Shown: positions 53,484-62,578, counted from the first letter of the stretch. The stretch: 64,000 bases of DNA from Streptomyces armeniacus (GCF_003355155.1 NZ_CP031320.1:6322287-6386286), one strand, 5' to 3'. A program made the numbers and translations. The notes: a model not told the origin generated them from the sequence alone.

Positions 53484-55775
53484 TCAGTGCGGTACTGCCC
53501 CGGAGCCGAGTGCGGAGGAAGGTCCTGGGAGAGCTACCACACGTGCCCTGGACACGCTGATCAGCGCGACTGTGGTTGCCGCCAAGACAACCACGGCGAG
53601 AACTACTCCGGGAGTTGTTGCCCAGGATGGGGTGTCTGGGCTATAGGGACCACTGGACGTCAGCGCTGGGATGCAGGCCAGCAGTCCTGCACCGAGAACC
53701 CAACGTCGTTGAACCCGATATCCGGATCCTGTCGCAGCAGCAAGGGTGGCGAATATGATTGCAGCGAGCAATGCCGCGCCGGGTGAATGGATATTCCACG
53801 TCGGTTGGAGATCCGACAGGAGGGTCAGTCCCAGGGCCCCGAAGAAGGCACACACGGTGCCCAGTGTCAGTGCCAGTGTCGCAGTGGTTCTGTGTTCGGG
53901 ATTAACGATCCTGACAGGCGGTTTGGGTTGTGGCTCGCCACGCAACTCAGCGTCGAGCATCGCGGTGAGCTCCCGGTGACTCTTCCGGCCTTGCCAGGTG
54001 AATATGGTGCTGAGCGCCATCGTCGCCACTGCAAGAAACCACCAGCTCCCGATGGCTGCCTCAACGAGGGTCGCCCCACGCGCGACACGGGGGAGCAACG
54101 CGGCTGATGCTACCCAGAGCATGAGAACTGCTTGAAAGCAACGTCGTCGGTCATGTTGCTTTCGCAAGGTACGTTCGTATCGCGCCACCGTTTCTGCCCA
54201 CGGCCGCGCACCGAAGCCTCTGCTTGTCGAGGATTCGAGGTCAGCAAGCATTCCGGTCGCCAGCCGGCGCACGAGTAGCCCATCACTGTCGAAGTATGCA
54301 GTGTGGTCGCTCAGTGGGTGGCCGAGTACAGGCGTAGCCTCTCGCTCCACGCCCTGCGGAAGGGTGGGCAATAGCATTCTGCCGACTACATCATGCTGGC
54401 TGCTGTACTCCTCCCACACAAGCTGCATTGAACTGTTGGTTGACGGTAGAGTGAGGGGTGTCCTTGCCTCGCTGAGGATTCGAAACCTGAGGATCAGTCC
54501 GCATGCAATTGTTAGCGTTACACTCACCCCGATGGCGGTCCACCGCTCCCAGGTCATCTCCCCGACAACGAGAACGCCCGAAAGTATGCGATTCGTCGCC
54601 TCCACCACGTCGTTTTGCATGGTTGTGACGAAATCGCTGGAATGTGCGATCAGCGGCATCGCCAGCGAAGGTGTAATCGCCTGAACATGCATCAAAGTGC
54701 CCGCCGCAATCTCCGAATTCCCTGGTTCGATGAACGGAGAGGCACCCCAGGTTAGACAGAGAGACGCGATAGGGATCATCCATGCAACGACTGCGACGAG
54801 TGGGCGCCTCATCTGCTGGAGAATCCAGATGGGTTTAAGACCTGATCCGACACCCACCATCCGGATTACCTTCTCCTGGTTACGGCCTCCGTGACGTGCC
54901 ATGAGTTGGTGAGCGAGGAAACCTCCTTGTGAGTGAGCGATGAACACGATCTCGTCGCAATGCTTCCGCATCCAGTGCAGTCGATCTTCCAAGAAGTCGA
55001 GCAACCTCTCGCGCTCCTTGTCTCGCGTGGCAGCCATGATCACATGGTCTGCGACATTCAGCCGCGTGCTGAGCAGAACGATCAGGCAGGTGGTTCCGCC
55101 GGCGGTCCACCAAGGGTGCTTGAAGAATAGGGCCATGAACGCGGACAAAAGCACGAGCGAAGTCAGAAACCGCCAAGCCATACGACCCGTGTGGCGAACA
55201 TCAGGACTGCTAAAAAATGCGCTAGGCGACAGTACGGAACTTAGGGATATTTGGAAGGTGCGCTTGAACGAGACTTCGGTGGGCGCCCAGAAGCTGCGGT
55301 CGCGGCGGTCTGGGCCGACAAGCAGAAGTGCCACAGGCAAGCACCACACAAGGTAGAGCAGTGTCAGCAGCGGTCGAAGATACCACGGTGGCCGAAGAAA
55401 GCGGTCTGCCCAAACTGCCTCTGCGATTAGCACCGACCCCTTCTGCTGTCCAGGCGCGGTGATTTCGACGGTGGCGTGAGCAGGAGCCCCGAGCGGCCAC
55501 TCGGCGGATCTATTCCTGCACTCTGGCGTCTCGGTCCAGGTAACCGTTGACGTACCGTACGCCTTAGCGATCGGGTCAACGATACTTCGGGCCATTTGGT
55601 GCAGGACGGAGCGCCTTGAGCCGATGTGCCGATGCTGGTTCCCGACTCCATGGACGACGAGGTATCCGACTCGGGTCTCGTCAACGTCTCGATTGCTATT
55701 GCGCTGGGAGGCAGGCTTCGCCCGTGCTGCCTTGCTTGCACGATCCCGACTGCGTCGCCGTTTCGATGACTTCAC
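53484..55775 (-). CDS. Membrane protein with alpha/beta-hydrolase (lipase-like) domain
   Basis: 763 aa from GTG 55775, with an excellent ribosome-binding site (GGGGAGG). A basic N-terminus of about 30 residues precedes GYLVVHGVGNQHRHIGSRRS (His-Gly of the oxyanion region at 42-43), two hydrophobic hairpins (about 134-154 and 204-240) and EIVFIAHSQGGFLAHQLMAR (nucleophile elbow Ser282 in AHSQGG). Further membrane helices fill the C-terminal half, separated by cytosolic segments. The GC content is visibly below the flanks. Both catalytic motifs look intact; the substrate could be membrane lipid. No family name is recognised with certainty. It stands alone next to the att remnant. Confidence 0.75.
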   Translation of the reverse strand: MKSSKRRRSRDRASKAARAKPASQRNSNRDVDETRVGYLVVHGVGNQHRHIGSRRSVLHQMARSIVDPIAKAYGTSTVTWTETPECRNRSAEWPLGAPAHATVEITAPGQQKGSVLIAEAVWADRFLRPPWYLRPLLTLLYLVWCLPVALLLVGPDRRDRSFWAPTEVSFKRTFQISLSSVLSPSAFFSSPDVRHTGRMAWRFLTSLVLLSAFMALFFKHPWWTAGGTTCLIVLLSTRLNVADHVIMAATRDKERERLLDFLEDRLHWMRKHCDEIVFIAHSQGGFLAHQLMARHGGRNQEKVIRMVGVGSGLKPIWILQQMRRPLVAVVAWMIPIASLCLTWGASPFIEPGNSEIAAGTLMHVQAITPSLAMPLIAHSSDFVTTMQNDVVEATNRILSGVLVVGEMTWERWTAIGVSVTLTIACGLILRFRILSEARTPLTLPSTNSSMQLVWEEYSSQHDVVGRMLLPTLPQGVEREATPVLGHPLSDHTAYFDSDGLLVRRLATGMLADLESSTSRGFGARPWAETVARYERTLRKQHDRRRCFQAVLMLWVASAALLPRVARGATLVEAAIGSWWFLAVATMALSTIFTWQGRKSHRELTAMLDAELRGEPQPKPPVRIVNPEHRTTATLALTLGTVCAFFGALGLTLLSDLQPTWNIHSPGAALLAAIIFATLAAATGSGYRVQRRWVLGAGLLACIPALTSSGPYSPDTPSWATTPGVVLAVVVLAATTVALISVSRARVVALPGPSSALGSGAVPH

Positions 55776-56239
55776 TCTGCCCTCCCCGCTGTTCGTACCT
55801 GACCGGTAGCAGATCATGCAGCCCGTTGAGGGCGTACCGCATCCGTACAGATACTCAAAACGGGTCAGGGCTGGCCTACTCAGGAGACTAGCCCTAATCC
55901 GCAACTCTCTGGGTGGAGAGATGCCTCAGGAAGGGCCGGCGTGGTTGGAGCGCTTCTAGCCTCGTAGGGAGGTCGCTGGGCGCCCGTGGTTGTTCGCCGC
56001 TGTACGCGGTCGTTGCAACGCAGGTGGATACTCAGCGAGGTAGGAGCTGCCTTCAGGGGCCTAGGTGGTGCGGTCGTCTTGAGCCACTCGGGAGCGTCCG
56101 GCCGCTTGACGACGTGCTGCCGTACAAGCCCGTGCCATGAGACCAAGTCAGTGGGTGCGACGGAGTGAGGGCCATGGGTTGTGCCTCGCTGTCTGCCGCC
56201 GCTGGCATACGCCGACGCCATGGGCACTCAAGCTCTGTC

Positions 56240-56452
56240 CTACCAGCCCTCAGGCATGCGAAGAACTGTGAGTTGAGTCCCGGAGTTCACATACAGGGCC
56301 TCGCCAGACGCGAACGTTAACCGCTTGCCACCCCTTGGCAAGTCCTGCATGTCCGTGATCTTCATCTGCCGACCGCCTACATGGATCTCGTCGCCGAGTT
56401 GCACCTGATGCGGTTCGGCGCACACTGCGATTTGTCGTTCAGTGCGTGCCAT
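56240..56452 (-). CDS. Small conserved protein of integrative elements
   Basis: 70 aa from ATG 56452 (GGAAGG upstream). MARTERQIAVCAEPHQVQLG, DEIHVGGRQMKITDMQDLPR and GGKRLTFASGEALYVNSGTQ make a compact beta-rich domain. Near-identical small proteins are encoded in many streptomycete integrative elements near GntR regulators; function unknown. It overlaps the upstream gene by 14 nt. The 464 bp beyond it, up to the hydrolase start, hold no gene I can support. Confidence 0.75.
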   Translation of the reverse strand: MARTERQIAVCAEPHQVQLGDEIHVGGRQMKITDMQDLPRGGKRLTFASGEALYVNSGTQLTVLRMPEGW

Positions 56453-56735
56453 TAGACCCTTCCTCGGGGTGGCCCTCTCCCAGATCCGAGTCGGGGAGAG
56501 AGGGCTCGGCGCGGACGAGGGACCAGAGCACGGCCCCCTGAGCGGTCGCCTCGTGCCCGAAGTCGTCACCCCGCCTCAGAGCCGCTAGCACCGCGCTCCA
56601 GCCGCTTCGGGACAGTGATTCGGGTGCGTCGACCTCGACCCGGAGCGAGTCGCGTTGGCGTATCACGCGGGGTTCGAGGCCAGAGGTGGCGAGAGCGGCG
56701 GCGATGGAGTGCGCGCGAGCGATGGGTTCAGGCAT
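56439..56735 (-). CDS. Hypothetical protein, coupled to next gene
   Basis: About 98 aa from ATG 56735: MPEPIARAHSIAAALATSGL, EPRVIRQRDSLRVEVDAPES and WSAVLAALRRGDDFGHEATA. A small alpha/beta domain followed by an acidic tail; not recognised. It is divergent from the GntR regulator with a short shared promoter region and overlaps the following gene by 14 nt. Confidence 0.7.
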   Translation of the reverse strand: MPEPIARAHSIAAALATSGLEPRVIRQRDSLRVEVDAPESLSRSGWSAVLAALRRGDDFGHEATAQGAVLWSLVRAEPSLPDSDLGEGHPEEGSNGTH

Positions 56736-56771
56736 GGCGTCCCTTCGGCGCTCGCTGATCACGAGAAGTGA

Positions 56772-56812
56772 AGCTAGCTATCTAGATTAAAGCTGGTGGG
56801 CTAGATTTTCCA
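56772..56812. promoter_or_regulatory. Divergent promoter with CTAGATT repeats
   Basis: The 78 bp between the divergent genes contains CTAGATT at 56782-56788 and 56801-56807, 19 bp apart, and the palindromic AGCTAGCT (56772-56779). These AT-rich repeats contrast with the flanks and are the likely operator of the GntR regulator, in the manner of KorSA autoregulation. Confidence 0.5.
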
Positions 56813-56813
56813 C

Positions 56814-57575
56814 ATGCCCGAGCAACCGCCGTATCTGCACATTGCTGACCTGCTCCGGCAACGCATCGCCGCCGGTGAGTGGGCACCCCGGGAGCGGCTT
56901 CCGTCGCGGGCACGGATGGCAGCTGAGTACGAGGTAGGCGACGCCGTGGTGCGCCGCGCCCAAGAGCTACTGATCTCCGAAGGGGTTCTTGAAGGCCGCT
57001 CCGGGTCGGGCACCTACGTCGCCGAACGACGTGAGCGCACGCGTATGGTTCGCTCGCCCCTCAGCGGCCAGCGCGATGGCTCTCCGTTCCGCGCATGCAT
57101 GGCTGCCCTCGGCAAGACGGGGACGTGGGAGAACCAGACCAACGCCAACGCACCGGCCCCGCCGGAGATCGCGGCGCGTCTCGGGATCGACGAGGGCGAC
57201 CGGTGCGTCTGTACGCGCTACGAATTCCTTGCCGAGGGCCGACCGGTCCAGCTCTCGACGAGCTGGGAGCCGTACGCCGTCACGGGAGGCACGATCGTCG
57301 TGCTTCCCGAGGCCGGACCGCTCGCGGGACGAGGCGTCATCGAGCGCATGGCGGAGATCGGGGTTGAGATCAGCCACGCGGTCGAGCAGCCGGAGCCCGG
57401 GCAGGCGACAGTGATGGAGGCTCAGCTCCTCGGCGTACAACGTGGCGCGCTCGTCACTCGAATCCAGCGCACGTACTACGGAACTGACGGTCGCCCGGTT
57501 GAGACAGCCGACATCGTCGTGCCGGCCGCGCACTCCGAGATCGTCTACGAAGTGCGGGTCAGTTCCGAGAGCTGA
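56814..57575 (+). CDS. GntR/UTRA-family regulator (KorSA-like)
   Basis: A 253-aa repressor. The winged helix spans residues about 5-70 (YLHIADLLRQRIAAGEWAPR, ERLPSRARMAAEYEVGDAVV, GVLEGRSGSGTYVAERR) and a UTRA ligand-binding domain follows (RYEFLAEGRPVQLSTSWEPY, GVIERMAEIGVEISHAVEQP, TRIQRTYYGTDGRPVETADI). KorSA of the pSAM2 element has this architecture and represses transfer genes. Its presence with typical element accessory genes supports an integrative-element origin of this region; the replication, transfer and integrase genes are missing. Confidence 0.9.
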   Translation: MPEQPPYLHIADLLRQRIAAGEWAPRERLPSRARMAAEYEVGDAVVRRAQELLISEGVLEGRSGSGTYVAERRERTRMVRSPLSGQRDGSPFRACMAALGKTGTWENQTNANAPAPPEIAARLGIDEGDRCVCTRYEFLAEGRPVQLSTSWEPYAVTGGTIVVLPEAGPLAGRGVIERMAEIGVEISHAVEQPEPGQATVMEAQLLGVQRGALVTRIQRTYYGTDGRPVETADIVVPAAHSEIVYEVRVSSES

Positions 57576-57606
57576 ACGTGTGGGTCGACAGAGAACCGTG
57601 TCGTCG

Positions 57607-57744
57607 TCACAGATAGATCTGTCGTGTGCAGGCGCGGCAGTAGAACTTGCCGTCGCGCTTCTCGATCTGCCGGTGCTCACACGTCGCGGTCCTGGACGTT
57701 GCGTGGCTCTGCCGCCGGCGGCCAGCAGGGGGAACGAGTGTCAT
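57607..57744 (-). CDS. 45-aa zinc-finger-like protein
   Basis: ATG 57744 overlaps the stop of the upstream gene as ATGA. The product is MTLVPPAGRRRQSHATSRTA then TCEHRQIEKRDGKFYCRACT and RQIYL. A Cys-x-His and a Cys-x-x-Cys about 13 residues apart make a plausible zinc-binding site with a basic N-terminus. It is the last of three coupled small genes. Function unknown; nucleic-acid or protein binding is likely. Confidence 0.65.
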   Translation of the reverse strand: MTLVPPAGRRRQSHATSRTATCEHRQIEKRDGKFYCRACTRQIYL

Positions 57745-58025
57745 ACCGAGCCCCTGTCCGACCGCTCCGGCATGTCCGAACGGGTCGACTCCTCCGTGGG
57801 CTCCAGGACCACCGCATAGTCCGAGAAGAGCCGCAGGTAGCGACGGTGACCGGTGTCAGCGGCATGCTGGCGCATCCACACTTCGACCGGTTCCGTGTGG
57901 CGGTGGGCCCCAGAGCTCTCGCAGCAGGTGATCTCGCCCGAGGCGCACTCGGCCTCGTACGTGGGCTCCGTCGCCTCGTCCCGCACGACGCCATACGGAG
58001 CCTGGCGAAACGCACCGGGGGTCAC
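57741..58025 (-). CDS. DUF7848-like small protein
   Basis: 94 aa from GTG 58025, which overlaps the previous stop as GTGA. AECASGEITCCESSGAHRHT, EPVEVWMRQHAADTGHRRYL and RLFSDYAVVLEPTEES match the DUF7848-type proteins of streptomycete elements, with three Cys and a His-rich middle that could bind zinc. Cellular role unknown. Confidence 0.72.
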   Translation of the reverse strand: MTPGAFRQAPYGVVRDEATEPTYEAECASGEITCCESSGAHRHTEPVEVWMRQHAADTGHRRYLRLFSDYAVVLEPTEESTRSDMPERSDRGSV

Positions 58026-58246
58026 CGCGCTGCCCCCTTCTCGATCACAGCCGCCAGGTCGCGGGCGACGACGGGCGCGCAGTCGCCGAGGCTCACGAGG
58101 GCGTACCCGGAGCCGTCGGCACGCGTCGCGGGGCGCACGTCCATCGACGGCAGCTGGATACCCGCACGCCGCAGCGCCGCGCGCAGCTCCTCGCGTGCCT
58201 CCTCGGCCTCCCGGTCCTTCTTCACCGCTCGTCGCTGCGTCGCCAT
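58022..58246 (-). CDS. Small helical protein of integrative elements
   Basis: 74 aa from ATG 58246: MATQRRAVKKDREAEEAREE, LRAALRRAGIQLPSMDVRPA and YALVSLGDCAPVVARDLAAV. A charged helix followed by a small alpha/beta fold. Recurrent in Streptomyces integrative elements and phages; function unknown. First of a three-gene chain of 4-bp overlaps. Confidence 0.75.
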   Translation of the reverse strand: MATQRRAVKKDREAEEAREELRAALRRAGIQLPSMDVRPATRADGSGYALVSLGDCAPVVARDLAAVIEKGAAR

Positions 58247-58434
58247 GCCGTGGTCCTCTCGCATTCGTACTGCTCGGTTGTCGTCGTGCTGCCGCACCGG
58301 CTGCCGTGCTGTCCTTCGTCCGACAGCCGGTGCGGGGCCCGGGGCGCGACCCTTCTCCCGGAACGGTCGCCATGGGCTTGGTGCTGGAGTCCGCGGCCCT
58401 GCCGAGGGTGCTCCGTTGGGCGTGCGGGAGCCGT

Positions 58435-58857
58435 TCAGCGTGATGCCACCTCGGTACGAGCTGACGTGTGCGCCCTCGCCGGGCGGCCCGCGAACGCATC
58501 GCGGAGTCGGCGACCGAGCGGCGTACGAGGCCGCCGATGCCGGCCGGGACGCGACTGGGACGAGGGTGGACGGCATGCGCTGGTCGGCGTGTAGAGCGGG
58601 AGCCCGCGCCCGTGGGCGTCAGTCGGAGCGTCGGCGACGGCTTCCGTGTAGTCCCACGCCATGTCGTGAAGGCGGGAGATGCACTGCCCGCAGGCGTAGA
58701 GGGCAGCTTCCACGTGGCCAGCCGTCGTAACGGGGCCGATCCACAAGACCTCTGTGTGCCGGTGGCCGCACCACAGCCAACACGGCCCGTACTTCCAGGG
58801 GTTGCCGTCGCCAGGTTGTGCCGGTTCCGGGCGGCCGTCGTACGCGGCAGGCACCAC
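58435..58857 (-). CDS. Cys/His-rich small protein of integrative elements
   Basis: 140 aa from GTG 58857. The core GPCWLWCGHRHTEVLWIGPV then TTAGHVEAALYACGQCISRL has Cys-x3-Cys-x-His and Cys-x-x-Cys, a probable zinc site, and is typical of streptomycete element-encoded proteins. The C-terminal about 60 residues are Arg/Pro-rich and perhaps disordered. Read in the same direction as the micro-operon, 188 nt upstream of it. Confidence 0.72.
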   Translation of the reverse strand: MVPAAYDGRPEPAQPGDGNPWKYGPCWLWCGHRHTEVLWIGPVTTAGHVEAALYACGQCISRLHDMAWDYTEAVADAPTDAHGRGLPLYTPTSACRPPSSQSRPGRHRRPRTPLGRRLRDAFAGRPARAHTSARTEVASR

Positions 58858-59029
58858 AGCCTCTCCCGGCTGCTCGACTGCGAAGGGACGTACCGAAGGC
58901 GCCGGGTCACGGCTGTGCTGCCTTCTCGACGACGGCCGCCGACTCCCGACCCGCGCAGGGTCTCCTGCTCGTGCCCTCGTCCTGCGCTCGTGAGGGCCAT
59001 GCTGCTGATGGGATCTTGCACTGCCGCCA

Positions 59030-59464
59030 TCACGACCTCCCCTGGGAGATCGAGAACGCGCACCACGTCGTCGTACCGTCGGGACTCACTCCCCAGCTGT
59101 CCGTGACCGCTTCGACGAGAAGCAGACCGCGCCCGCTCTCCTCCGTCCGGACCGCAGAACACACGTGTGCCGGCGCCGGGTTGCCGTCCGAGACCTCGAT
59201 GCGCAGTTCCTGGTCCGAGCACGTCACCCTGAATCCGACCGGGCGACCGCCGCCGTGCCGGACCGCGTTGGTGACGAGTTCAGAGACCGCGAGTGCGGCG
59301 TCGTCGGCAAAGTGGCCGAGTCCCCAACGGTTCAGGTGGCGCGCGGTGAACCACCGCATGTGTCCCACCTGGACCTCAGCGGGCAGGAAGTTCATCTCGA
59401 AGCCGATCACGCCTGCCTCGCCCGAGGTTGATGAGGCCGGTGCGACGTCTGTGGTGCAGGTCAT
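59030..59464 (-). CDS. HATPase_c_2 ATP-binding protein
   Basis: 144 aa. ADDAALAVSELVTNAVRHGG (N box), LRIEVSDGNPAPAHV (G1) and ESGRGLLLVEAVTDSWGVSP (G2) define a GHKL anti-sigma-type ATPase domain. It lies upstream of the Cys/His-rich gene in the same direction and is also a usual member of streptomycete element regulatory clusters. The third such protein in this window. Confidence 0.9.
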   Translation of the reverse strand: MTCTTDVAPASSTSGEAGVIGFEMNFLPAEVQVGHMRWFTARHLNRWGLGHFADDAALAVSELVTNAVRHGGGRPVGFRVTCSDQELRIEVSDGNPAPAHVCSAVRTEESGRGLLLVEAVTDSWGVSPDGTTTWCAFSISQGRS

Positions 59465-59766
59465 CGGCGCTCTCCGAGTGGCGTTCGCGGGGGCGGATCA
59501 GGGGGACGCAACTGACCCCCAGTGCCGAAGCTGTGTTCAGACGAACACGCTCGGCAAGGACTGCTAAGACCCTCGCAACGGCCACCGCTCCAGATCCACC
59601 CGCATCTCGACCCCGGGTTCGGACCCCGAATGGAGCATCAAACCTCGGCTCTTCCTCGGAGTGACCTCGACATCACTGATCACCGCTGTTTCAGGGCAAG
59701 TTGACGGTGCGGCGGTTCTACCGTTGGGCGAATGACGTGTTGGACGTAGGGGACGAAGGGGGCACC

Positions 59767-61116
59767 ATGCCTACGCTGCTCCGGTACCTGCTCGACCAAC
59801 GGGAGTGGCGCGACCACGGTGCCTTCCTGCCGCATTTCAGGCAGGCAGCTCGTGAGGTGGCCGAATTCGAGGAGAAGCCATCGCTGGCGACCCTCGCTCC
59901 GGCGAAGACGACATTCGAGGCTTGGTACTACGGAAAACGACAGCCGCAGCGTGAGGCTCGCAGGGTGCTGGTCCACCTGCTCGGCTACAGCATCGAGCAG
60001 TTGTGGAGCGATGTTCCCGAGGGGGCCGTTCCTGCCGCTGCTCCTCTGTTCAGCGCGCCACTTGCCGAAGACCATGCCGCGAGCGGTAGGGATCTGAACG
60101 AGATGAGAAGGACGGGCGCAATGGCCGCACGACGCGCAATCGACTTCGCTCTGGGAGCGGAGCGCGACCAACTGGGCGATGAAACCATGGGGTTTCTCAC
60201 CGACGAGGTGAAGCGCATCACCGAGGAGTACCCAAGGGTGCCCTTGTCCGAGATCTGGGAAGACCTGGCGAAGGCGCAGGACGAAGCATTTCGCCTCCTG
60301 GAGAGCGGACGCGCTCGCCCTTCGCAGTCCCGCGATCTCCATTTCATGGCCACCGTGTTGTCCTTCCTCATGGCCAAGGGCTCACACGACATGGGCGACT
60401 CCAAGGTGGCCATGGCGCAGGCCCGAGCCGCCGGCTTCTGCGCCAAACAGACCGAGCACCCGGGGCTCGTCGCCCTGGTCGACGGGCTCAAGTCGCTCAT
60501 CTCCTACTGGGCCAACAGGCCCGAAGACGCGCTTCACTACGCGCGGCACGGAGCCGCGGGGAATCGCCGCCTGCGGGGGACGGTCAGCGTGTGGCTCCCC
60601 AGCCTGGAGGCTCGCGCGGCGGCACTCCTCGGCGACGAAGAAGCGGTCCGTTCGACGAACCAGCGGGCTGAGAACCTGCGTGAGCAGGTGGTGCCGGACG
60701 ACCTGGACGCACTGGGCGGCCTCCTGACCTTCCCGGAGATCAAGCAGCTGTACTACGCCGTCGAGTCGGAAGTGCTGCTCGGACACGGCGATGCACAGAT
60801 CGTTGATCGCGCCGAGACCGCTGTTCGCGGATTCAGCGACCCCGACGACCCCGCGTGGGCCTTCGGCGACCAGGCCGGCGCCCGGTGCAACCTCGCACTC
60901 GTCCGCCTGTACTCCGGCGACCTGGACGGCACGGCCGACGCTGTCCGACCGGTGCTCGACCTCGCGCCCAGCCTCCGGAACAACGGCATCGTCGTCTCCG
61001 CCGAACGCGTACGCGCTGCCCTGGGGCGCGGCCCCGCACGGGACGCCGTCGTTGCGCGCGACCTGCGAACCGAGATCGAGATGTACCAGCCCCCGCGGCC
61101 GGCACTGCCTCGATAG
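59767..61116 (+). CDS. TPR-containing putative transcriptional regulator
   Basis: About 449 aa from ATG 59767 (GAAGGGGG upstream; the frame opens at 59701). The N-terminus MPTLLRYLLDQREWRDHGAF, TTFEAWYYGKRQPQREARRV and LVHLLGYSIEQLW resembles the helix-turn-helix-like head of a Streptomyces TPR-regulator family. The rest is helical repeats (AQARAAGFCAKQTEHPGLVA, ARAAALLGDEEAVRSTNQRA, ALVRLYSGDLDGTADAVRPV). Divergence across the family makes its target unpredictable. It converges on the kinase-AIPR operon, 121 bp away. Confidence 0.75.
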   Translation: MPTLLRYLLDQREWRDHGAFLPHFRQAAREVAEFEEKPSLATLAPAKTTFEAWYYGKRQPQREARRVLVHLLGYSIEQLWSDVPEGAVPAAAPLFSAPLAEDHAASGRDLNEMRRTGAMAARRAIDFALGAERDQLGDETMGFLTDEVKRITEEYPRVPLSEIWEDLAKAQDEAFRLLESGRARPSQSRDLHFMATVLSFLMAKGSHDMGDSKVAMAQARAAGFCAKQTEHPGLVALVDGLKSLISYWANRPEDALHYARHGAAGNRRLRGTVSVWLPSLEARAAALLGDEEAVRSTNQRAENLREQVVPDDLDALGGLLTFPEIKQLYYAVESEVLLGHGDAQIVDRAETAVRGFSDPDDPAWAFGDQAGARCNLALVRLYSGDLDGTADAVRPVLDLAPSLRNNGIVVSAERVRAALGRGPARDAVVARDLRTEIEMYQPPRPALPR

Positions 61117-61237
61117 GCGTCTACCAACAAGGACTAGGGCATGTACTCCGCTGACCCGGGACACTGATTGATGTATGGCCAACCGGCACTCGGTATAGCC
61201 CCCCTGCCCGGAGAAGCGATCTCGAGCCGTCCAGATG

Positions 61238-62578
61238 TCACCCCAGTGTGGCGCGAGTTAGTGCCCGACGGACCTCGGCGGTAATTGCCGCGTCCTCCGG
61301 ACGAGCAGCGGCTGTCAGGGCCTGGAAGACCTCGGCGAGCTCAGTGATGCCATGTTCGTCTCCCAGGTCGAGGAGCAGTTGACCGACGTGGAATCGGACC
61401 TCGAGCAGCAGGCGGTCATCAGGAGACCGGGACCGCAGCTCGTCCGCGAGGGCCGCGAGGGCCTTGAGGGCCTCCTCCAGGTAGCCGAGGTGCCTCTGGC
61501 ACTTTGCGATACCGAAGCGGCACCGTACCGCGTCCTCAGAGTGCTCCGGGCCGAGATCTGCAAGGTCTTGTGCGAGGCGTGCGTACGTCGGCATCGCTTG
61601 TGAAATGAGCCCCTCCTCGAAGAGCGCTTGCGCGCGTGTGATCCGGACGGCAGTAGGAAGCGACTCGATCACCGGACTATCTGGGGCGGAGAGTGGAGGA
61701 CGCGAGCGGTACAAGGCGGGCGGGCATGTGACGAGGGACTCGTGCGGAGACTCAAGCCGTCTCCGGAATTCGCGGGCGGTGGCCGGGCGATCGCTCGCCC
61801 GTTTCGCCAGTCCGGCCATGATTACGGCCTCCAGCGCTGGGGAGACACCGGGACGCAGCAGACTGACCGGTTCCGGCGTCTGGTACCGATGACAGTGCAA
61901 GACCCGGGCGAAATTCGCGTCACCGAAGGGCGGTATGCCGGTCAGCAGTTCGTAGAGAACGCAGGCCAGGGAGTACAGGTCGCTGCGCGGATGGACATCG
62001 CGTCCCTCACACTGCTCGGGCGACATGTAGGCGACGGTGCCCAGGACCCTGTTGTTCTGGGTCAGCCGTGTCTGATCTGTCCTGAACACCTTGGCCACGC
62101 CGAAATCCAGCACCATGACTCGGTGACGGTCGGTCAGCATGATGTTGGCGGGCTTGAGGTCCCGGTGGATGACGGGGATCGCATGGGTATGTTCGAGGAC
62201 GTCGCAGATCTGGACAGCGAGGGACACAACCTCGTCCTCGGATAAGCGATGTCCGTCCGCGATGACCTGGGTGAGGTCCCGTCCGAGGACGTGGTCCATC
62301 ACCAGATAGGCGTCGCTTGCGACGGAATCCACGCGTGCGTCGAGGAACGCCGGGATGCCCGGGTGCTTCCAACGTGCCAGGAGGTCGGCCTCGAGTGTGA
62401 AGCGCTGGATGAGTTCCTCGGGGTGACGGGGGTCTAGCAGTTCCCGATGGATGCCTTTGACGGCAACTGCTCGCCGTGATCGGCGGTCGTACGCCAGCCA
62501 GACGTCCCCCATGGCGCCACGGCCGAGTCGTCGGCGTAGCTCGTAGCGCTCGCCGAGAACGTGCCCGTCACTCCACAC
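61238..62578 (-). CDS. Ser/Thr protein kinase with TPR-like C-terminus
   Basis: 446 aa, soluble. The Hanks-type kinase domain covers about 10-275: Gly loop LGRGAMGDVW, Lys41 in AVAVKGI, catalytic HRDLKPANIM (Asp140), DFG at 158-160 and GTVAYMSPEQCEGRDVHPRS. No transmembrane or PASTA segment follows; residues about 310-446 are helical repeats (AQALFEEGLISQAMPTYARL, GIAKCQRHLGYLEEALKALA). Its GTG start lies inside the end of the AIPR gene (11-nt overlap), so the two form a coupled unit. All catalytic residues are present. Confidence 0.93.
   Translation of the reverse strand: MWSDGHVLGERYELRRRLGRGAMGDVWLAYDRRSRRAVAVKGIHRELLDPRHPEELIQRFTLEADLLARWKHPGIPAFLDARVDSVASDAYLVMDHVLGRDLTQVIADGHRLSEDEVVSLAVQICDVLEHTHAIPVIHRDLKPANIMLTDRHRVMVLDFGVAKVFRTDQTRLTQNNRVLGTVAYMSPEQCEGRDVHPRSDLYSLACVLYELLTGIPPFGDANFARVLHCHRYQTPEPVSLLRPGVSPALEAVIMAGLAKRASDRPATAREFRRRLESPHESLVTCPPALYRSRPPLSAPDSPVIESLPTAVRITRAQALFEEGLISQAMPTYARLAQDLADLGPEHSEDAVRCRFGIAKCQRHLGYLEEALKALAALADELRSRSPDDRLLLEVRFHVGQLLLDLGDEHGITELAEVFQALTAAARPEDAAITAEVRRALTRATLG

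Noticed and set aside
58858..59029. A small gene starting at the TGATG after the HATPase gene (MAAVQDPISS...)
   Set aside because: The overlap is attractive, but the frame runs far into the next gene in another frame without stop and looks like non-coding sequence.
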